Assembly (NCBI GenBank): GCA_036675815.1
Contig: JAKFEE010000001.1
Location: 1-64,000, forward strand
Reading direction: 5' to 3'
DNA: 64,000 bases
Origin: JAKFEE01 sp036675815
Lineage (GTDB): Bacteria; Pseudomonadota; Alphaproteobacteria; Rhodospirillales; Magnetospirillaceae
Part shown: positions 41,857 through 50,532 of the stretch, one piece after another
How the letters are laid out: every line of letters starts with the position of its first letter
Numbering within the stretch: position 1 is the stretch's first letter
The notes under the pieces: model-generated
Told to the model about the DNA's origin: nothing
The model's database searches: none
What the model saw: only the letters and a program-made list of their open reading frames with translations
Made by a program: the position numbers and the translations under genes

Positions 41857-42366
41857 ATGCGGACACTGAGCACCATCCTGAGCACCGACTGCGGCTTCCG
41901 ACCGGACGACTTCGGGTCCCCGGGGGGTGTCGTCGTGGTCGATAGCCGACGCGGCGTTCTTCACCCGCTTGGCGGCGCCAGCAAGGCCATTGCGCTGGCC
42001 GAACTGTTCAGTGAGGGGCAGTGCGTGATCGCGACCGGGGCACGGCAGTTCCGCTTCGTCGTCGCCGGCGTGAACGCCGATGGCCTGGATGCCGTCTCGC
42101 CGTCCGGCCAACGCGGTTTCCTGCCGTGGGAGATCCTCGCCGTCGCTCTGCGGACGCCAGATAGCGTTCTCATCGAAACCTTCGACGACCCCGACGACCT
42201 GGATGAAGAGGCGCGCGACTTCGTCGGCAATGAAATCGACCGCCTCAAGCGCGAGGCGGCGCGGCTGCGGGGGATGGCCGCGGCCCTGGACCACAAGCGT
42301 GATCGGCTGAAGAGCGTTGGCCGCAGGCCGACGATGAGCCGTCCGTCGTCCTGGCTGGGCGAGTGA
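41857..42366 (+). CDS. Hypothetical protein
   Basis: A 169-aa soluble protein that I cannot assign to a family. The N-terminal part has strands (GGVVVVDSRRGVLHPLGG, QCVIATGARQFRFVVAGV), then FLPWEILAVALRTPDSVLIE, and the C-terminal third is a predicted helix or coiled coil (DEEARDFVGNEIDRLKREAA, RLRGMAAALDHKRDRLK). It follows the PRC-barrel-like gene in the same direction and converges on the response regulator gene with only 2 bases between stop codons. Confidence 0.65.
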   Translation: MRTLSTILSTDCGFRPDDFGSPGGVVVVDSRRGVLHPLGGASKAIALAELFSEGQCVIATGARQFRFVVAGVNADGLDAVSPSGQRGFLPWEILAVALRTPDSVLIETFDDPDDLDEEARDFVGNEIDRLKREAARLRGMAAALDHKRDRLKSVGRRPTMSRPSSWLGE

Positions 42367-42368
42367 GG

Positions 42369-42749
42369 CTATTGCGGTCGGTGCGTCGCCAGGCTGCTGA
42401 TCGTGTGCAGCAGCGCCTCCTTCTGAAACGGCTTGGCCAGCACGTCGTGCCCGGTGAACCGCGCCGGAAGGGTATCGCGCCCGTAGCCGGTCAGGAAGGC
42501 GAACGGTATCCCGCGGGCGGCGAGCACGTCGGCGACCGGGTAGACCTCGGTGCCGCGGAGGTTCACGTCCAGCACGGCGACGTCGAAGCGGCCGGTCCGT
42601 GCGGCATCGACCGCCTCGTCAAACCGGCCGACCGGCCCGACCACCTCGCAGGCGGCGTCGGTCAGGATCATCTCGATGCCCATCGCGACCATCAATTCGT
42701 CCTCGACCACCAGGACGCGCTGTCCCGACAAGTCCTGATCAGCGGCCAT
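42369..42749 (-). CDS. Single-domain response regulator
   Basis: A 126-aa receiver domain with no output domain. The acidic pair is in VLVVEDELMV, the phosphoacceptor is D61 in VAVLDVNLRG, the Thr is in AFLTGYGRD and the Lys in VLAKPFQKEAL. This subtype is usually paired with HWE/HisKA_2 kinases in alphaproteobacteria. Its start overlaps the end of the CheB-CheR-HWE sensor gene by 11 bases, so the sensor is the natural phosphodonor. Confidence 0.95.
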   Translation of the reverse strand: MAADQDLSGQRVLVVEDELMVAMGIEMILTDAACEVVGPVGRFDEAVDAARTGRFDVAVLDVNLRGTEVYPVADVLAARGIPFAFLTGYGRDTLPARFTGHDVLAKPFQKEALLHTISSLATHRPQ

Positions 42750-45700
42750 GGCTCTCTCCCTTGGCGATCACATCCTCGGCCGGAATCGACAGGGTGGCCG
42801 AGAGACCATCAGCCGCAAAGTCGAGATCCGCGTTGCCGCCGAACTCGAAATGCAGGCTGCGTTCGATGAGCTCCGTGCCGAAGCCCTTGTGCTGGGGCCT
42901 GGTGACCGGCGGGCCCTGGTGCTCCCGCCATCGCAGCACGAGGTGACGCGCACCGTCGACCGCCTCGAAGCCCCAGCTCACGGCAAGCTGCCCGTCTCGA
43001 TCGGCGAAGGCGCCGTACTTGAGGGCGTTGGTCGCCAGCTCGTGGAAAAATGATGCCCAAGGTGGTGGCGGCACGCGGCTTCAGGTGGACGCCGGGCCCG
43101 TCCAGGACGACCCGATCCGCGTCGGCGACGAAGGCCTTCAGTTCGGCGCTCAGGAGGTCGCGCAGCCCGACCCGGGTCCAGCGGCTGAGCGACAGGATCT
43201 CATGGGTCTTGGCCAGCCCTTCGATGCGACCGACGAAGGCTTCGGTGAACTCGCCCATGTCATTGCAGCGCCGGGCCATCTGCACCGCCATCGACGCCAC
43301 CACGGCGAGGATGTTCTTCACGCGATGGTTCAACTCGGCCACCAGCGCCTGCTGCTCGCCCAGTTGAATCAGCGGCGAGACGTTCACGAAGGTCACGACG
43401 ACGCCATCGACGCCGCCCTCGGTCGTGCGGTAGGGCAGGATGCGCATCAGGTAGTGGGCGGCGTGGTCGTGCGTCGACAGCTGCCGTTCCAGCGGCTGCT
43501 CGGACTCCACCACCGCAGCGACATCGGCGGCCAGATCCTGGTAGTCGAGAAAGCTGACGATGTCCGACAGCGGCCGTCCGCTGTCGCCGGGGATCACCTT
43601 GAAGATCTCGGCCGCCGCCGGCGTGAAGGCCCGGATCACGAGGTTGGCATCGAGGAACACCGTCGCGATCCGCGTGCTTTCGAACAAGTTCTTGATATCG
43701 CTGTTGGAACGGTCGAGTTCGTCGATCTTGCGGGACAGCTCGGCATTGACCGTGTGCAGTTCCTCGTTGACCGACTGCAGTTCCTCCTTGGCGGTTTCCA
43801 GTTCCTCGTTGCTGGACTGCAGTTCCTCGTTGACCGACAGCATCTCTTCGTTCGACGACTTCAGCTCGGCAACGCTCGACTGATATTCCTCGATGGAGGC
43901 GTGAAGCTGTTCCCGCGTGTGCCGCAACTCTTGTTCGACGAGATAGAGATCGTCGGCACTGTCCGCGGATGGGACGGCTTCTTCCGCCCCGCGCTTGCGG
44001 CTCTCGACGCCGCCAATGTCTTCGAACACGACCAGCCAGAACGGCTCGGCGCCGTTGGGCAGCGGCTCGACGATCAGGTCGATACTCTGGCGTCCGCCGT
44101 CGAGTTCGACGCTCACACCCTCGCGCACGGTCCGCCGTTTTGTCGCCGCGACCTCGTCGAGGGCCGAGCGCAGCGGCAGCCGGAGCCCCTTGCGCGCTAT
44201 CGCCAGCAGATTTCGGTTTGGTGCGCCCGCCGGTTGTTCCAGATACTTGCCGGTGCGTCCCGAATAATGCGTGACCTCGCCACTGGCGTCGACGATGACG
44301 TGCGCCGGCGCGTATCTGTCGAGCACGATTGCCTCGAAGCGGCGGGTCGCGTCCTGGCTGCGCGACATCGCGCGGTTCTCTGCCGGCGCCGGGAGGTGGA
44401 TCGCCGCAGCCGCGCGATAGGCGGGGAACAGGCTTGGCCTGCCGGGCTGGTCGCGGCGCTGGAAGATGCGATGCTTCTTGTCGAGCGGGGCGAACAGGTT
44501 CGCATGCTGACTGACGTGTTCAGACGAGCCGAGAAACAGAAAGCCGCTCGGACGCAGGGCGTAATGGAAAAGCGGAATGATCTGGTTCTGCAGATCGGCG
44601 TCGAGATAGATCAGCAGATTGCGGCAGGAGATCAGGTCCATGCGCGAGAACGGCGGATCGCGGACCACGCTGTGGCAGGAAAAGATGCAGGCGTCGCGCA
44701 ACTCCTTGGAGACGACGAAGCTGCTGCCGTGCTTTTCGAAGAACCGCTCCAGGCGCTCCTGCGGCACTCCTTCCAACAGGCGTTCGGGGTAGCGCCCGGC
44801 GCGGGCGACGGCCAAGGCCCGCTCGTCGACATCGGTGGCGAATATCTGCAGCCGCGGCTGCGAAGGCCCGCGCCCGAACCGCTCCAGCAGCAGAATGGCG
44901 AGCGAATACGCCTCCTCGCCGGTGGCGCATCCGGGAACCCAGACCCGGATGGTGTCGCCGGCCCCCTTGCCCGCGACCAGTTGCGGCGTGACCAACTCGG
45001 CCAGCCGCTCGAACGCCGTGACGTCGCGGAAGAACGCGGTGACACTGATCAGCAGGTCGTGGAACAGTTCATCGAGTTCCTCGGGATCGTCCTTGCACCG
45101 CCCGAGATAGTCTCTGACATCGGACACGTGGTGCACATGCATTCGGCGTTCGACACGCCGCAGGAACGTATTTGACTTGTATCCAGCGAAGTCGTGGCCG
45201 ATTCTCCGTTGCAGCAGCACGCACAGCTCGCCCTTGGCCTGTTCCCACTGGTCTCCGGCCGCAGTCGACCCGGGCGCAGCGACCATTGTGTCGATAAAGG
45301 TCGCCACGCGGTCGGCCAGTGCTTCGATCGGCAAGACGCAGTCGACGAAGCCCGTGGCGATCGCCGCCGCCGGCATGCTGGGATAGGACGGCGCCGAGCC
45401 GTCCGTTCCCTGTGCCAGCGTGATGCCTCCGGCCGCCCGTACCGCCTTGATGCCGAGCGCGCCGTCGCTGCCCGTCCCCGACAGGATGACTCCGATCGCC
45501 CGTTCGCCTACCGCGGCGGCCATCGATGTCAGGCAGACGTCGAGGACGTTGCGCTCCTCGCCGCGTGGCGCGAGCGCCAGCCTGTCATCGGCGAAGGTGA
45601 GGATGCAGCCGGGAGGGAGAACGTAGACGCGCCCTTCTTCCAGCGTCTGCCCGTCCTCGGCGGCGGCGACCGGCATCGCCGTGCAGCGGCCGAGAATTTC

Positions 45701-45949
45701 CGGCAGCAGGCTCTTTTGCCCCGGGGCAAGATGGGTCACGACGACGAAGGCGGCCCGGCTGTTCGGCAAGTGCTTGAAAAAGGCCGAAAGGGCCTCGACG
45801 CCCCCCGCCGACGCGCCGACGACCACCAGCGGCAGCGCCGCCTCGGGGGCGGCCCCATGAGGTTCGGGCTGCTTCAACGAAGGCTCCCAGATGGGCAGTG
45901 TGCAGGAGAGGCCGGCCGGAGCCGGTCGTCCGGTGCGGGCCGGCCGCAT
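42739..45949 (-). pseudogene. CheB-CheR-PAS-HWE hybrid sensor kinase, one-base frameshift in the ATPase domain
   Basis: Domains in order: CheB methylesterase (VVVGASAGGVEALSAFF, LSGTGSDGALGIKAVRAAGG), CheR methyltransferase (RRRIGHDFAGYKSNTFLRRV-like start, VWVPGCATGEEAYSLAILLL, LISCRNLLIYLD), a PAS region with long coiled coil (EELQSSNEELETAKEELQSV), a second PAS (NLFESTRIATVFLDANLVIR) and an HWE phosphoacceptor (LVAELNHRVKNILAVVASM). After LGIIF the frame changes: HELATNALKYGAF and the rest of the ATPase domain (KGFGTELIERSL) are in the next frame and end at 42739. The shift is at the A5 run 43046-43050 (T5 in the coding strand), where four bases would restore the frame. Start is ATG 45949 or TTG 45877. 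The shift could be a real lesion, programmed slippage or a sequencing error. Confidence 0.9.
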
Positions 45950-46031
45950 GCCGGCACCATTGGTATGGTAACGTGCGGCATGCCCGAATGGCTAGGCCGC
46001 ATTCGGACTAGGCTGATGGGCTTCTACTGTT

Positions 46032-46059
46032 CCGCCAATGAAGTGACCTTCATTGGCGG
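46032..46059. terminator. Strong hairpin between DUF2254 and the CheB-CheR sensor gene
   Basis: CCGCCAATGAA (46032-46042) pairs perfectly with TTCATTGGCGG (46049-46059) around a 6-base loop. It lies about 90 bases beyond the DUF2254 stop on the minus strand and about 80 bases upstream of the sensor start. There is no U-run after the stem, so it may be a terminator, an attenuator or a protein-binding palindrome. Confidence 0.4.
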
Positions 46060-46148
46060 TGCCCTCGCCGGGCGCTCACTCCGTTCGCTTGGCCGCCGCC
46101 GCAATGGCGGCCGATACCGGCATGAGTCAGATCGAGCGCATGCCGGTA

Positions 46149-47474
46149 TTAATCCGTTCGTTGCCGTCGGGGGGAGGGCTCGGGGCCCGCACCGTCCACG
46201 AGCCCCGCGCGCGCTTGCCGCCAGCGTTGCTCGATGGCGTCGGCGTCGCGACCGACGGCGCTGTTCCGTCCCGCCTCGCGGATCATGTCCATCTGGGCCA
46301 ACAGCGGCTCGCGAATGTCCGCGGACGTCGCGCACGGCGCCACGCGGCCGATGGCATCCAACAGTCGGATGAGCACCGCCGGATGGGCCGCGCCGGCCTG
46401 GCGGATCTGGTCGAAGGCGGCGCCGATTATGCCGCGACGGTCCGCCACCGTTCGCACCACGCGTACCGCGCCATCCTGATCGCAGAGCACCGAGGGTTCG
46501 AGCCCACGCCCGAATATGTGCCCCAACGACGCGCTCAGGTTGTCGATCACGGCCAGGGCGGTGAAGATGTCGTTCAGCCCCGGAGACAGGGCGCGCGTGG
46601 CGATTTCGACCAGTTGGTGGATTCCGTACTCGAGGTCCTGGCTGGGGGTGCGCTCGGAGCCGATGATGAAGGCCGCGCAGACCCGCTCGCGCACGTCCGC
46701 CGAGCAGGCCTCCGCCGGATGGACGGCGACATGCCGGCCTGCGGCGATGACGAAATGACCGGGCCGGACCTCGAGGCGCACCACGGCATCGGCCCGCCGC
46801 GCGGTCTCGACCAAGGCGTCGAGGTCGACGGTCTGCACATAGCCATCGCGCCCGAGCTCGATCCACGCGGCCTCGTCGCATGGCGCCGGGCGCGGCGGCA
46901 CGGCATCCTTTTCCGGAAGCAGGCGCTGCACGGTTCGGCGCAAATCCGACGCGACGCTGCTGACCACGGTGTCGTAGATGATCGAACGGGCCAGCTTGTG
47001 GACATAGAACAGCAGCGTGAACAGGCACAAGACGGTCAGCATCGTGCCCGCGCTGACCGCCAGATGCGGAACGCCGCCGTCGTCGGAACCGTCGATGTTC
47101 CTCAACACCACGAGCAGGTAGAGGATGTCCGACAGGAACAGCCCGAGCACGACCTGGGTTACCCGGTCACGGATGAAATTCTGGATCAGCCGCGGGCCGA
47201 TCTGGCCGGCGGCCAGCGTCAGGACGACCATCGTGATCGACACCACCAGCGAGGTCATGGTGATCATGCCCGACAGGAGCGCCGAAAGAAGTTCGCGGGC
47301 AACCTCGGGTTTGCCCGAGTAGAGCAGCCAATACGCGGCCATGCTGTCGGGGATCCCGGTGCCCAGCGTGAGAAGGCCGATGGCGATCGCGACCGCCGTC
47401 ATCCCCATCAGCGCCGGCACCAGCCACAGGCTGGCCCGCAATATATCGCCGTAATGGCGGAGTCTCTCGATCAT
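46149..47474 (-). CDS. DUF2254 family membrane protein
   Basis: A membrane protein of about 441 aa. Residues 1-190 hold four hydrophobic helices (LWLVPALMGMTAVAIAIGLL, MITMTSLVVSITMVVLTLAA, VVLGLFLSDILYLLVVL, LTVLCLFTLLFYVHKL); the remaining half is soluble, with GYVQTVDLDALVETARRADA, RTPSQDLEYGIHQLVEIATR and ALSPGLNDIFTALAVID, the conserved DUF2254 block. Function is not established. The start at 47474 (MIERLRHYGDILRASLW) fits the family; the open frame reaches 47600. The intergenic region to the next gene (47,600-47,715) is AT-rich and contains divergent promoters. Confidence 0.82.
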   Translation of the reverse strand: MIERLRHYGDILRASLWLVPALMGMTAVAIAIGLLTLGTGIPDSMAAYWLLYSGKPEVARELLSALLSGMITMTSLVVSITMVVLTLAAGQIGPRLIQNFIRDRVTQVVLGLFLSDILYLLVVLRNIDGSDDGGVPHLAVSAGTMLTVLCLFTLLFYVHKLARSIIYDTVVSSVASDLRRTVQRLLPEKDAVPPRPAPCDEAAWIELGRDGYVQTVDLDALVETARRADAVVRLEVRPGHFVIAAGRHVAVHPAEACSADVRERVCAAFIIGSERTPSQDLEYGIHQLVEIATRALSPGLNDIFTALAVIDNLSASLGHIFGRGLEPSVLCDQDGAVRVVRTVADRRGIIGAAFDQIRQAGAAHPAVLIRLLDAIGRVAPCATSADIREPLLAQMDMIREAGRNSAVGRDADAIEQRWRQARAGLVDGAGPEPSPRRQRTD

Positions 47475-47715
47475 CGCGTCCAGCCATCGAGGAATTGTCG
47501 CAAGCGCCAGCCGCCTGGCCGTACACGAGATATGGGACGAGCTGAGCCATGCAGGAGGGCTGTCGCCATCGCGATCGGCGCCGCAATGTGCAGTGCTCAA
47601 TCAAAAAGATGCCGGCAGGCAATATTTCGTTGAGTGCTGAATATATTAAGCGACAGACACTTTATTTCAATAGTAATCGCCTGGGATTCGGCCTCTAATA
47701 ACAAGGGAGGCAGCT

Positions 47716-48132
47716 ATGGATAGCCGTAGATTGACCGTCTTTCCCGCGCCACACAGCTTCTATGTCATGCATGGACGGCACGTGTATGGCGTGTTCGCCA
47801 CTGCAGGCCTTGCAAACGCCGCCATCGCCGCCAGCGGCGAACCCCGGCGACGGCTTGGCCAGCAGCATCCAGACCCCGGGCCGGAGGGGGCAGGCGCGTG
47901 GGAGGACGAAGGAGGCGCGCTCGGCAAGGAGGGCGCTCGGGAATCCGCCCAGCGGCCGGCCGCTGGGCCATCGTGTTTCGCGATGATTCTCTGTCCCGAC
48001 TGCCTCAGGACCAAGCCGCACTGGGTGACGTGGCATACGGGTTCGTGCCGTGTCGCATGTCAGGAGTGCGGCCGCCTATCGGAGATGGACGACGGGGCGC
48101 AGATACACGAGGCGGTTTCGTCGAGACAGTAG
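47716..48132 (+). CDS. Hypothetical protein with C-terminal zinc-ribbon-like cysteines
   Basis: A 138-aa protein with no recognised family. The N-terminal 45 residues (RRLTVFPAPHSFYVMHGRHV) look folded. A Gly/Glu/Ala-rich linker of low complexity follows, then a C-terminal segment with CPDCLR...CRVACQECGRL, a possible Cys4 zinc ribbon. AAGGGAGG precedes the ATG. It is the first of a run of seven small plus-strand genes that ends at 50021. Confidence 0.65.
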   Translation: MDSRRLTVFPAPHSFYVMHGRHVYGVFATAGLANAAIAASGEPRRRLGQQHPDPGPEGAGAWEDEGGALGKEGARESAQRPAAGPSCFAMILCPDCLRTKPHWVTWHTGSCRVACQECGRLSEMDDGAQIHEAVSSRQ

Positions 48133-48290
48133 CTCAAGAGGAGGTCAACGCCGCGCATTCGAAGTTCGCAGCCTGGAAGGCGTCCGAGCGGGCGGACTGG
48201 GCGAAGGCGGCGCCGCAATGGAAGCGGCTGGCTTATCTCACGATCGGCGCCGCAGTCGGTTTGCTCGCTGGGCTTGAGGCTTGGCAGTAA
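48057..48290 (+). CDS. Possible small membrane-anchored protein
   Basis: Weakly supported. The frame ending at 48290 has a plausible C-terminal domain: AAHSKFAAWKASERADWAKA, APQWKRLAYLTIGAAVGLLA and GLEAWQ, an amphipathic helix followed by one membrane helix. The only ATG (48057) lies inside the preceding gene in another frame, and a ribosome-binding-site-like AAGAGGAGG at 48134-48142 has no start codon directly after it. The true start may be lost or non-standard. Confidence 0.35.
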   Translation: MSGVRPPIGDGRRGADTRGGFVETVAQEEVNAAHSKFAAWKASERADWAKAAPQWKRLAYLTIGAAVGLLAGLEAWQ

Positions 48291-48325
48291 CGGAAGGCCT
48301 TCGACGGCCATATTCAAGAGGACAC

Positions 48326-48646
48326 ATGGCAATGACGCCCAACCAATCCGCCGAGACTCGCACCGAACGCGAGGACATGGAAAAGTATGGCATCGGAAAG
48401 GTGGTCGAAGATCACTTTTATGTCGGAGATTTCCACTATACCCGACTGAGTGATGCGCTCGCGCAGTCCCGGCGGTGCGATCCGCGAGCAGCAGATGCCA
48501 TCGAGTCGCCGAGCAGCGCGGAAGATCCCGACGAATTGGCGAGGTTTGGAATCGAACGGCGGCACCTGAACCGCTATTTGTACGGCAATTTCCGCTACAC
48601 GAAGTTGCAGGATGCGCTCGCCCAGGCAAAAGGTTCGGCGCGTTGA
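48326..48646 (+). CDS. Small protein with a duplicated FxYTxLxDALAQ motif
   Basis: A 106-aa soluble protein of unknown function. It contains two copies of one unit: YGIGKVVEDHFYVGDFHYTR followed by LSDALAQS (residues about 20-48), and FGIERRHLNRYLYGNFRYTK followed by LQDALAQA (about 72-100). Conserved positions are G-I, a tyrosine, G-(D/N)-F, Y-T-(R/K)-L and D-A-L-A-Q. A short linker rich in Ser/Glu separates the copies. The ATG at 48326 is preceded by AAGAGGA. No match to a named domain is known to me. Confidence 0.75.
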   Translation: MAMTPNQSAETRTEREDMEKYGIGKVVEDHFYVGDFHYTRLSDALAQSRRCDPRAADAIESPSSAEDPDELARFGIERRHLNRYLYGNFRYTKLQDALAQAKGSAR

Positions 48647-48696
48647 ACGCGGGCCCGCCGGCGGACTCGCCCCGAGGCCGAAAAGGAAGGCGTTCC

Positions 48697-48960
48697 ATGT
48701 CAGAGCGTGTAACCAGCAGCACCATCGAGTTCCGCCGCCCCTTCCGGCTGAGTGCCCTCGACGCATCGCAGCCGGCCGGGACCTACCGGATCGACAGCTA
48801 CGAAGAGCTGGTCGAGGGCTTGAGCTTCGCGGCCTACCGTCGCATCGAAACCCTGCTGCACCTGCACGGCACGGAGTGGCCGGCGCAACTGGTCGCCGTC
48901 GATCCGCTCGAACTGGAGGAGGCGCAGCGGCGCGACGCCACCGATGGAGGCAGCGAATGA
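48697..48960 (+). CDS. Hypothetical protein
   Basis: An 87-aa acidic soluble protein. It begins MSERVTSSTIEFRRPFRLSA after AAGGAAGG, then LDASQPAGTYRIDSYEELVE, LSFAAYRRIETLLHLHGT and a helical acidic tail (LELEEAQRRDATDGG). Function not recognised. It is tightly placed between the duplicated-motif protein (50-base gap) and the cold-shock gene (44-base gap). Confidence 0.7.
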   Translation: MSERVTSSTIEFRRPFRLSALDASQPAGTYRIDSYEELVEGLSFAAYRRIETLLHLHGTEWPAQLVAVDPLELEEAQRRDATDGGSE

Positions 48961-49003
48961 CCGACAAGCCCACGGACGAGCAAAGCGATTCGGGAGAGTC
49001 GCG

Positions 49004-49210
49004 ATGCGTACGGGCACGGTGAAATGGTTCAACAGCGTCAAGGGCTACGGCTTCATTCAGCCGGATGATGGGTCCAGCGACATCTTCGTTCACATCTCGG
49101 CGGTAGAGCGCGCCGGCCTCGGCAGTCTCGGCGAGGGGCAGAAGCTCTCGTTCGAGGTCGAGCCCGGGCGTAACGGCAAACTGGCAGCGGGCGATCTGCG
49201 CTCGGTGTGA
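49004..49210 (+). CDS. Cold-shock domain protein (CspA family)
   Basis: A 68-aa single-stranded nucleic-acid-binding protein. RNP1 is KGYGFIQPDD and RNP2 is IFVHISAV, with the N-terminal GTVKWFNSVKGYG. The length is standard. The start at ATG 49004 is preceded by GGGAGAG. It acts as an RNA chaperone. It lies in a run of small plus-strand genes and may be induced with them under stress. Confidence 0.95.
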   Translation: MRTGTVKWFNSVKGYGFIQPDDGSSDIFVHISAVERAGLGSLGEGQKLSFEVEPGRNGKLAAGDLRSV

Positions 49211-49251
49211 ACCGCCCCTCGCAGTCGAGCGCTCGCCCAGGAGAAGCAACG

Positions 49252-49530
49252 ATGACCCAAGTCAGTCTCAGCCGCCGCGACCTGTGCCCGCATTGTCGGG
49301 TTTGGTCGGAGCACAAACGGATCAAGGTCTCGGACAGCATCGCCCTGACCTGGTGCGAGAATTGCCGGGTGCCGCGACTGGCGGCATCGGCGGCGCCGGC
49401 ACTCGTCGAGGAGGCGCGCCGCCCAATCGTCGCCGATCCCGCTCCGGCCCAAGCAAGGGCTGAGCGGAGCCCTGCGGCGTCACGCCCGTGGCGCTGGTTT
49501 TCCGTTGCCGCGTCTTCGCATACCCGCTGA
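49252..49530 (+). CDS. Small zinc-ribbon-like protein
   Basis: A 92-aa protein. The first half has two CxxC pairs (LCPHCRVWSEHKRIKV and LTWCENCRVPRLAA) that would bind one zinc ion; the second half is an Ala/Pro-rich low-complexity tail. AGGAGAAG lies 5 bases upstream of the ATG. Function unknown; the preceding cold-shock gene is 41 bases away. Confidence 0.75.
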   Translation: MTQVSLSRRDLCPHCRVWSEHKRIKVSDSIALTWCENCRVPRLAASAAPALVEEARRPIVADPAPAQARAERSPAASRPWRWFSVAASSHTR

Positions 49531-49610
49531 GTAGCCAATCACACCCCAGCACAACGGGACGTGACGGGAACGCAGCACGATCGAACGCCTCAACCGGAGG
49601 GCTCGCACCA

Positions 49611-50021
49611 ATGGCGCCCAGATACTTTTCCCTCGTGGTCGGCACCGTCTTGTTGGTGGTGGGCGTTGCGGGCTTCATTCCGGGGCTGGTGACCTCACCG
49701 CCCCCTGGCGCCCCCGATCTCGCCTTGGAAGGCGGCCACGGCCGGCTGTTCGCACTGCTTCCGGTCAACTGGCTGCTCAATTTGATCCATATCGCCTTTG
49801 GCGTCGGCGGTCTCGCCTGCTATCGCGACGCGTACGCCGCGCGCAGCTACGCCAATCTCTGCGCGGGCGGCTTCGGCCTGCTGGTCGCGTTCGGTTTTAT
49901 CCCGGGCCTCGACACCATGCTCGGCCTGGCTCCGCTGTTCGGGGCAAACATCGTGCTGCACCTCCTGATCGCGGCGCCGGCGGTGTACTTCGGCTATTCA
50001 AATCAGGCGCGTCGGCATTGA
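49611..50021 (+). CDS. DUF4383-like small membrane protein
   Basis: A 136-aa membrane protein with four helices: YFSLVVGTVLLVVGVAGFIP, LFALLPVNWLLNLIHIAFGV with GGLACYRD, YANLCAGGFGLLVAFGFIPG, and FGANIVLHLLIAAPAVYFGY. The N-L-I-H-I-A-F-G-V motif and four-helix layout match DUF4383 proteins of unknown function. The start ATG 49611 follows CCGGAGGG. It is the last of the small-gene run and lies next to the prophage boundary. Confidence 0.8.
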   Translation: MAPRYFSLVVGTVLLVVGVAGFIPGLVTSPPPGAPDLALEGGHGRLFALLPVNWLLNLIHIAFGVGGLACYRDAYAARSYANLCAGGFGLLVAFGFIPGLDTMLGLAPLFGANIVLHLLIAAPAVYFGYSNQARRH

Positions 50022-50143
50022 CTTTAGGGTAGCAGCTGCCTGGCACTTGTCGGCTCAATTTGCCGGCCGGCCGCCACGCGGATCCCGCAACAGCCGCGGA
50101 TCGCCTCACAGTGGAAAATGCATCGTCTCTTCTTGACGTTTTG

Positions 50144-50412
50144 TCATCGTGTCCTACAGGCCAGCACCGCCGCAAAGCGCAGTCCGAATTGCGGACAATG
50201 GAAACCAGATGATGGCCGCTGGGCCCCCAGGTGCCGGCGAGCCAATTCTTGACCGTGCGCTCGCTGGCCCCGGTCCACTTCATCACCGTCTTGGTCGCCT
50301 GATGCGAGCCGCCCAGTTCGGTCCGCAGCGCGGCGGCGATCGCGGCCGCGTATTCGGCGCCATTCTGGATATGCGTGCCATTCGGCAATGTCCTGCCCTT
50401 CTTCGGCAACAT
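50144..50412 (-). pseudogene. HTH-type small DNA-binding protein, probably frameshifted near its end
   Basis: The frame starting at 50412 (MLPKKGRTLPNGTHIQNGAE) encodes a helix-turn-helix-like protein: YAAAIAAALRTELGGSHQAT, KTVMKWTGASERTVKNWLAG and TWGPSGHHLVSIVRNSD. After NSDCAL the frame runs on into non-homologous sequence, while the expected ending (AAVLACRTR and stop) is in the adjacent frame at 50144. A single-base loss is the simplest explanation. Such proteins are found next to mobile elements. It is transcribed towards the chromosome and away from the recombinase. Confidence 0.6.
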
Positions 50413-50532
50413 TCTTCCGCCGCTCCACGGTTAGAAAGATGATCGAGTGGAGACGGTAGGCCCGAGGCGTGCCGCTGTCGGCTCGAACGCGCCGACGGGA
50501 CGAGCACTCGCGGCCGGAAAGGATCTGCGGGA

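Noticed and set aside
43019..45175. Long plus-strand open frame of 718 codons
   Set aside because: Antisense to the CheB-CheR sensor; composition typical of antisense high-GC frames and no recognisable domain.
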